Shown here: positions 60,138 through 64,000 of the stretch, piece by piece | How the letters are laid out: the number at the start of each line of letters is the position of its first letter | Position numbering within the stretch: position 1 is the stretch's first letter | NCBI GenBank assembly: GCA_910583895.1 | Contig: CAJTYJ010000009.1 | Coordinates: 1-64,000 of the forward strand | Reading direction: 5' to 3' | Length of the DNA stretch: 64,000 nt | DNA from: an uncultured Lachnospiraceae bacterium | Lineage (GTDB): Bacteria; Bacillota; Clostridia; Lachnospirales; Lachnospiraceae | Program-made: the position numbers and the translations under genes | The notes under the pieces: generated by a model | Told to the model about the DNA's origin: nothing | Seen by the model: the letters and a program-made list of their open reading frames with translations, nothing else | The model's database searches: none

Positions 60138-61111
60138 TTGGCCCAGGCAATCTGCTGGGATACAGCCAGAGGAAAGATCCGAAGCGCATTGGCGTCCAGA
60201 TTTTCGTGCCGGAGATTGACGGCGGTAAACTGGCTGTTGGTGTAGGTTTTATAATAGTAGATGCCTCTGGTGGCGTTGATACAGCAGGCATAGGTGGTCA
60301 TGTCGCAGGCATCCTGGCGGGACAGTACACTTCCTTTTACGATGGATACGGAATCCAGCAGATGAAAAAACTGGGCCAGGCTGCTTGCGTCATCTTTGCT
60401 GCAGACCGAATTTAAAAGCAGCCAGGATGCTTTTACAAAGCGGGAGGCGGGAGAGTAATCTCCGGGCAGCCCAAAGCTCCCAAGTCCCTGGCCAAAAGGC
60501 GTGATTCCTTCCAGATCGCTGAAGCAGTTTTTTGGATAACCGGAGACCAGATTCATATACTGACTTAAGTTGGTCAGCTGAAAGTCAAAAGCCGGATTGT
60601 TGGTCAGGACTCCGACGGAGTTGTCGTGGACCTTAAGCCCGTCTCTTGTATTTTCCAGCGTCACCGAACCGGTGCGGTCGGCGATATGCCAGTGCAGCGG
60701 CGTCAGCGGAAGTTTGCTGCTGAAAGCAATATTGACCAGATGGGTGGAATCAAGAAGGCGGCGGGCGTCTTCTATGGAGCTGCACTGCCCCAGAATCCAC
60801 AGAATCAGTTCAAAAGGAGAGACGTTGGTTTTGCGCGGATCCTCCTGCTCTGGATAGTAGGCATTATCTGGAAAATTCAGGGCGGCCATACAAAGTCCTT
60901 TTTCGTTGGCGGCTTCTGCATAAAGGGGATATCCGTCTTCCACTGTGGCCATGCCGATGACTGCATTATGCCGTCTTAGTACACTGGACCGCCGAAAAGC
61001 GATGGGATAATTTCTTGGCGTGATGACTACCGAGGTGTGAAACTCGTAATTCAGATCCATGGTGCGTCCAAAATAAAAATCGTTTGTTTTCATAGCAATG
61101 CTGGTACACAT
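60134..61111 (-). CDS. bsh: Bile salt hydrolase (choloylglycine hydrolase family)
   Basis: A 325-residue Ntn hydrolase that removes glycine or taurine from conjugated bile acids. The Cys2 nucleophile follows Met1, and FGRTMD, PRNYPIAFRR, ALNFP, LTNNPAFD and GDYSPASRF give the Arg/Asp/Asn/Arg active-site pattern of Gram-positive BSH (C2, R16, D19, Asn and Arg). Length and N-terminus resemble clostridial BSH more than penicillin V acylase. No signal peptide is seen. RBS AGGGAG precedes the ATG. Substrate preference is not established. Confidence 0.88.
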   Translation of the reverse strand: MCTSIAMKTNDFYFGRTMDLNYEFHTSVVITPRNYPIAFRRSSVLRRHNAVIGMATVEDGYPLYAEAANEKGLCMAALNFPDNAYYPEQEDPRKTNVSPFELILWILGQCSSIEDARRLLDSTHLVNIAFSSKLPLTPLHWHIADRTGSVTLENTRDGLKVHDNSVGVLTNNPAFDFQLTNLSQYMNLVSGYPKNCFSDLEGITPFGQGLGSFGLPGDYSPASRFVKASWLLLNSVCSKDDASSLAQFFHLLDSVSIVKGSVLSRQDACDMTTYACCINATRGIYYYKTYTNSQFTAVNLRHENLDANALRIFPLAVSQQIAWAN

Positions 61112-61460
61112 AGTTGTTCTCCCTGTATTTCGCGTCCTGCCTGCAATGATATGCAGGTAAATCTACTTGCCTGAATTTCCATCAGACCAGGTGGTCGGCG
61201 GTCAGTGATGCCTTTCTTCTCCGACTTGCTGATGAACATGGATTCTTCAAAGTTTCATCTGATATCATACCGACAGCACACTAGATGATGATTTCTCCCT
61301 ATTAGTTTATTCCCAAAACATCAAAATTATATGTCAGATTTTCTCTGTTTTGTCTGTATGAACCCCGGACGGCGTATCTTGACTTTTTTAATTTCCATAT
61401 GTAAAATAAAGGCATATAATAGGTAATAAATAATGAAACAGGAGAGGAGAATGACCTTCT
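61112..61460 (+). other. 349-bp gap between bsh and the lipoprotein gene
   Basis: The gap holds the divergent control regions of the two genes. The plus-strand promoter is at 61379. The rest is mixed sequence without a convincing gene or repeat. Confidence 0.5.
61379..61407 (+). promoter_or_regulatory. Promoter of the solute-binding lipoprotein gene
   Basis: TTGACT (61379-61384), a 17-bp spacer and TAAAAT (61402-61407), 53 bp before the start. Confidence 0.6.
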
Positions 61461-63251
61461 ATGTACGGAAAACGGATACAGCGGCTGCTGGCTGTATTTT
61501 TTTCAGCAGCGTTGGTTCTGTCTGCCTGTACTCCTGTCCGGGAGACTGCGAAGGAAAGCAGTGATGCTCTGACCTGGGGTACCTGGGGGAATTACGAAGA
61601 ACATAAGGAGTTTCTGGATCTTCTAAATGAAACCTGTCCGGATATCGAACTGGAGTTCGTCTCTTATACGGGAGGCAACAAAACCGGTTACAGCTGGGCG
61701 CAGATGCGTGCCGATGACATTCCGGATATCTTTATCACATCTCAGATTCTGGATGAAGAGCTGGCGAAGGAGCGCCTGGCGGATCTGTCCGGTTATCCTT
61801 TTATCAACAGCTTTTCTACATCGATTCTGGATCAGGTATCCATTGACGGGGGAATTTATCTTCTGCCGACCAGCTACGCCATGTATGGTATTTTTTATAA
61901 CAAGACGCTGATGGAAGAGTACGGGTGGTCGGTACCCAAGGACCTTGAGGAACTTGAGGCACTGTGCGGTGAGATCCGTGAGGCGGGACTGATTCCCGGC
62001 GTTATCAGTACACAGCTTACCGGCGGACCTTTCTCTACCATGTTTAACCTTGCCAAGACGGACTGGCTTACGACGCCTGACGGCGTGCAGTGGGAACAGG
62101 ATTTTCTGGCAGGAAATGCCACCGCTTCTGGCAGGTGGGAAGGCACCATGGATCTTGCAGAGCGGTATATGGATATGGGGATGTTTTATGCTGATCCGGA
62201 GGACCGAAACAGTCCGACACTGATTCTGGATTATCTTGGTCAGCGCAAAGCGGTATTTTGTACTGCAGTGCAGACGGTCAACATCTCAGAGTTTCCGGAT
62301 ACCAAAGATCAGATTGGCATAATGCCCTTTATCAGTGAGGACGGAAGCAAAAATATCTATATGTACAGCCCGACTTATTATTTTGGGATCAGTAAACGGC
62401 TGACGGATCCGGGAAATGAAAAAAAGCTGGAAGACGCTGTGCGGCTCTTGTCTCTTCTGTATTCTCCAGAGGGCCAGGCTGTGTTTGTGGATGAGGCGAC
62501 GCCCTGTTTGATGAGCACTCTGAACAATGCGGACGTTCAGGAAGATTCCATGATCTATGATGCCGGGCAGGCCTTGCAGGATGGCCGGGCATTTCCTATG
62601 ACCTACGCAGGCTGGGAACAGGTTCTTTCAGATATGGGCCAGGTGTATAAAGAATGGTTCCGGGGAGAAGGCGGGATGGATAAAGACCGGTGTATTGCCC
62701 GGATGGATGAACTTATGCAAGATGCACTGGACCACTCGGATCAGCTTTATTTTTGTGAATGTACAGAAGATTTCACGCTGGAAGAGACAGGGGAGCTGGT
62801 AGGAAAGGTGCTGGGCAGTGCCGTCGGTGCCGATGCAGCTTTGATTCCGCTGGGCGGATACCAGGAGGGAGGCATAGAACTTCGGGCAGGCATTACAGGA
62901 AAACTTTACAAAGGGAAAATCAATATGGATGTGGCCAGCACCATTTGTCCTTGGTATGACGGAGAATACGCTCTGATGACCATGACGGGGGCACAGGCAA
63001 AGGAGCTGGCGAAGGCAGGTCTCTGTGTGGAGGGCGGCCAGGAGCCGTATCCGTATTTGCTCATAACCAAAGGCGGTGCAGAACTTGAGGACGATGCAGT
63101 CTGTCAGGTGGCATTTTTGGCCCAGGGCTATACAGAAGAGATGGCAGAGACGTTTTCTGCTCAGGTCTGTACGGGTTCTCTCAGGGAATTTCTGCGCGTC
63201 TGGCTGGAAGAAAAGAAGACGGTCTCTCCGGACAGCAATCCATGGGAATGA
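61461..63251 (+). CDS. Solute-binding lipoprotein fused to a 5'-nucleotidase C-terminal-like domain
   Basis: A 596-residue lipoprotein: signal peptide ending at LVLSAC, with C23 as lipidated Cys. Residues about 38-430 match extracellular solute-binding protein family 1 (SBP_bac) with WGTWGNYEEHKEF, IPDIFITSQI, GIFYNKTLMEEYGW, and YSPEGQAVF. Residues about 442-580 resemble the C-terminal domain of 5'-nucleotidases (GELVGKVLGSAVGADAALIP, RAGITGKLYKGKI, MTGAQAKELAKAGL in pieces). The metallophosphoesterase half is absent. No permease gene is next to it; a membrane sensor follows 26 bp later. Probably presents a ligand at the cell surface. Confidence 0.75.
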   Translation: MYGKRIQRLLAVFFSAALVLSACTPVRETAKESSDALTWGTWGNYEEHKEFLDLLNETCPDIELEFVSYTGGNKTGYSWAQMRADDIPDIFITSQILDEELAKERLADLSGYPFINSFSTSILDQVSIDGGIYLLPTSYAMYGIFYNKTLMEEYGWSVPKDLEELEALCGEIREAGLIPGVISTQLTGGPFSTMFNLAKTDWLTTPDGVQWEQDFLAGNATASGRWEGTMDLAERYMDMGMFYADPEDRNSPTLILDYLGQRKAVFCTAVQTVNISEFPDTKDQIGIMPFISEDGSKNIYMYSPTYYFGISKRLTDPGNEKKLEDAVRLLSLLYSPEGQAVFVDEATPCLMSTLNNADVQEDSMIYDAGQALQDGRAFPMTYAGWEQVLSDMGQVYKEWFRGEGGMDKDRCIARMDELMQDALDHSDQLYFCECTEDFTLEETGELVGKVLGSAVGADAALIPLGGYQEGGIELRAGITGKLYKGKINMDVASTICPWYDGEYALMTMTGAQAKELAKAGLCVEGGQEPYPYLLITKGGAELEDDAVCQVAFLAQGYTEEMAETFSAQVCTGSLREFLRVWLEEKKTVSPDSNPWE

Positions 63252-63277
63252 TCCGTTAAGGCAAAGAGGGAGACGGT

Positions 63278-64000
63278 ATGAATACAGAAAAAAAGAAATA
63301 TCGCATTATGTTTCCGACAGTGCTGGCAGTCTGCCTGCTTCTGTTTTTGCTGGTGGGCGGTATTTATTTTACAAAATATCTGAAGGTTCAGATCTTTAAA
63401 GAGCGGACCACACAGCTGAATGAAATCACGTCTCAGGTACGGGTCAATCTGGACAATGCGCTGGATGCTCACTGGAATTATCTCACAGCAGCAGTCAATA
63501 TGCTGAAGCAGCAGAAGTTTGAAAGCGTTGAAGAGGCGACCGGATTTGTCGGCTCTTTGGAACAGCTGCTGGAGATGGAGAACTACAGTTCGATTTTGGT
63601 TCTGCTGGACGAACAGGGAAACTGTTATGATGCAGCGGGAAGGCATGGAGTCTGGACGGACATTGACCGTATCTTTGGAGAGGCCGAACGTCATACATTT
63701 ATCACCGATTCCCGGATTTATGAGGGAAGCTACTGGGCGTTTGTGCAGAAATTGGACATACCGGTCCGGGCAGAGGAAGAGACGGGGATCGTGTTTACCC
63801 ACATGATTCTTTTGAAGGATGTCTATATGTTGGAAGCGTATTATGACAGTGCTGCTTACAACAATCATAATGAGACTTATATTCTGAAGAGCAATGGAAC
63901 CCGGATGTACGATGGCGGGTCGGCGGAAAATATGATCCAGTCCTACAATGTGCTCAAGGTGTTGCAGGAGATGGAAGGGCAGGAATACCCGGATATCCAG
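63278..64000 (+). CDS. Membrane sensor with extracellular Cache-like domain, truncated by window
   Basis: The frame opens at 63278 with GGGAG upstream and runs off the right edge with no stop (241 codons seen). It has a membrane segment at about residues 12-36 followed by a long extracellular helix and a likely double-Cache domain with ILVLLDEQGN and FTHMILLKDV. Sensor kinases, diguanylate cyclases and chemoreceptors share this layout, so the output domain cannot be named. It follows the lipoprotein gene by 26 bp and may sense what that protein binds. Confidence 0.7.
   Translation, partial: MNTEKKKYRIMFPTVLAVCLLLFLLVGGIYFTKYLKVQIFKERTTQLNEITSQVRVNLDNALDAHWNYLTAAVNMLKQQKFESVEEATGFVGSLEQLLEMENYSSILVLLDEQGNCYDAAGRHGVWTDIDRIFGEAERHTFITDSRIYEGSYWAFVQKLDIPVRAEEETGIVFTHMILLKDVYMLEAYYDSAAYNNHNETYILKSNGTRMYDGGSAENMIQSYNVLKVLQEMEGQEYPDIQ

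Noticed and set aside
1..64000. CRISPR array, prophage or insertion sequence
   Set aside because: No set of spaced direct repeats, no transposase, integrase or phage structural gene is visible on either strand.

Overview
The window looks like a chromosomal segment of a spore-forming, gut-type Lachnospiraceae (Firmicutes, Clostridia). The evidence is moderate GC content, strong GGAGG-type ribosome binding sites, TTGACA/TATAAT-type promoters, an alpha/beta small acid-soluble spore protein, a DUF4364 protein, a Gram-positive-type bile salt hydrolase and several PTS sugar operons. The genus cannot be fixed from the sequence alone. No prophage, transposase, CRISPR array or rRNA was found. The only tRNA is the 3' part of a tRNA-Leu cut by the left edge.

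Left third (1-25 kb), mostly housekeeping: a CapA-like surface protein, dihydroorotase (pyrC), a CYTH protein, a DJ-1/PfpI protein and a SASP. After a possible structured RNA comes the protein quality control block tig-clpP-clpX-lon-engB with an AI-2E-family permease. A radical SAM/DUF4364 pair on the minus strand follows, then rho-rpmE-DUF1385-prmC-prfA (transcription termination and translation release). Next are glmM, a nucleotidyltransferase, a DUF2156 protein, hisC, a small membrane exporter, a lipid kinase and rpiB.

Middle (25-47 kb): a mannitol operon on the minus strand (mtlR-mtlA-mtlD plus an HPr-like protein with Asp at the Ser46 position). Then a BtpA-family protein and DeoR regulator, glmS without a glmS ribozyme, an Lrp regulator with a terminator-like leader next to an alanine/glycine symporter, an HD-domain protein and an aminotransferase. 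An alpha-glucoside PTS operon (GH4 6-phospho-glucosidase, EIICB, EIIA) has a divergent RpiR regulator. DUF815 ATPase, uppP and galactokinase follow.

Right third (47-64 kb): a VanR/VanS-like two-component system with a 10-bp tandem repeat upstream; a GNAT acetyltransferase with a small orphan reading frame at its end; and malQ. A beta-glucoside operon is controlled by a LicT/BglG antiterminator with a clear RAT/terminator leader (licT, EIIBCA, GH1), followed by an AraC regulator. Then come a HigB/HigA module whose antitoxin carries an ImmA/IrrE-type metalloprotease motif, a MATE exporter and a bile salt hydrolase. Last is a lipoprotein that joins an ABC sugar-binding domain to what looks like a 5'-nucleotidase C-terminal domain, followed by a membrane sensor cut by the right edge. 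The overall picture is a gut saccharolytic spore former using PTS import of mannitol and alpha- and beta-glucosides.
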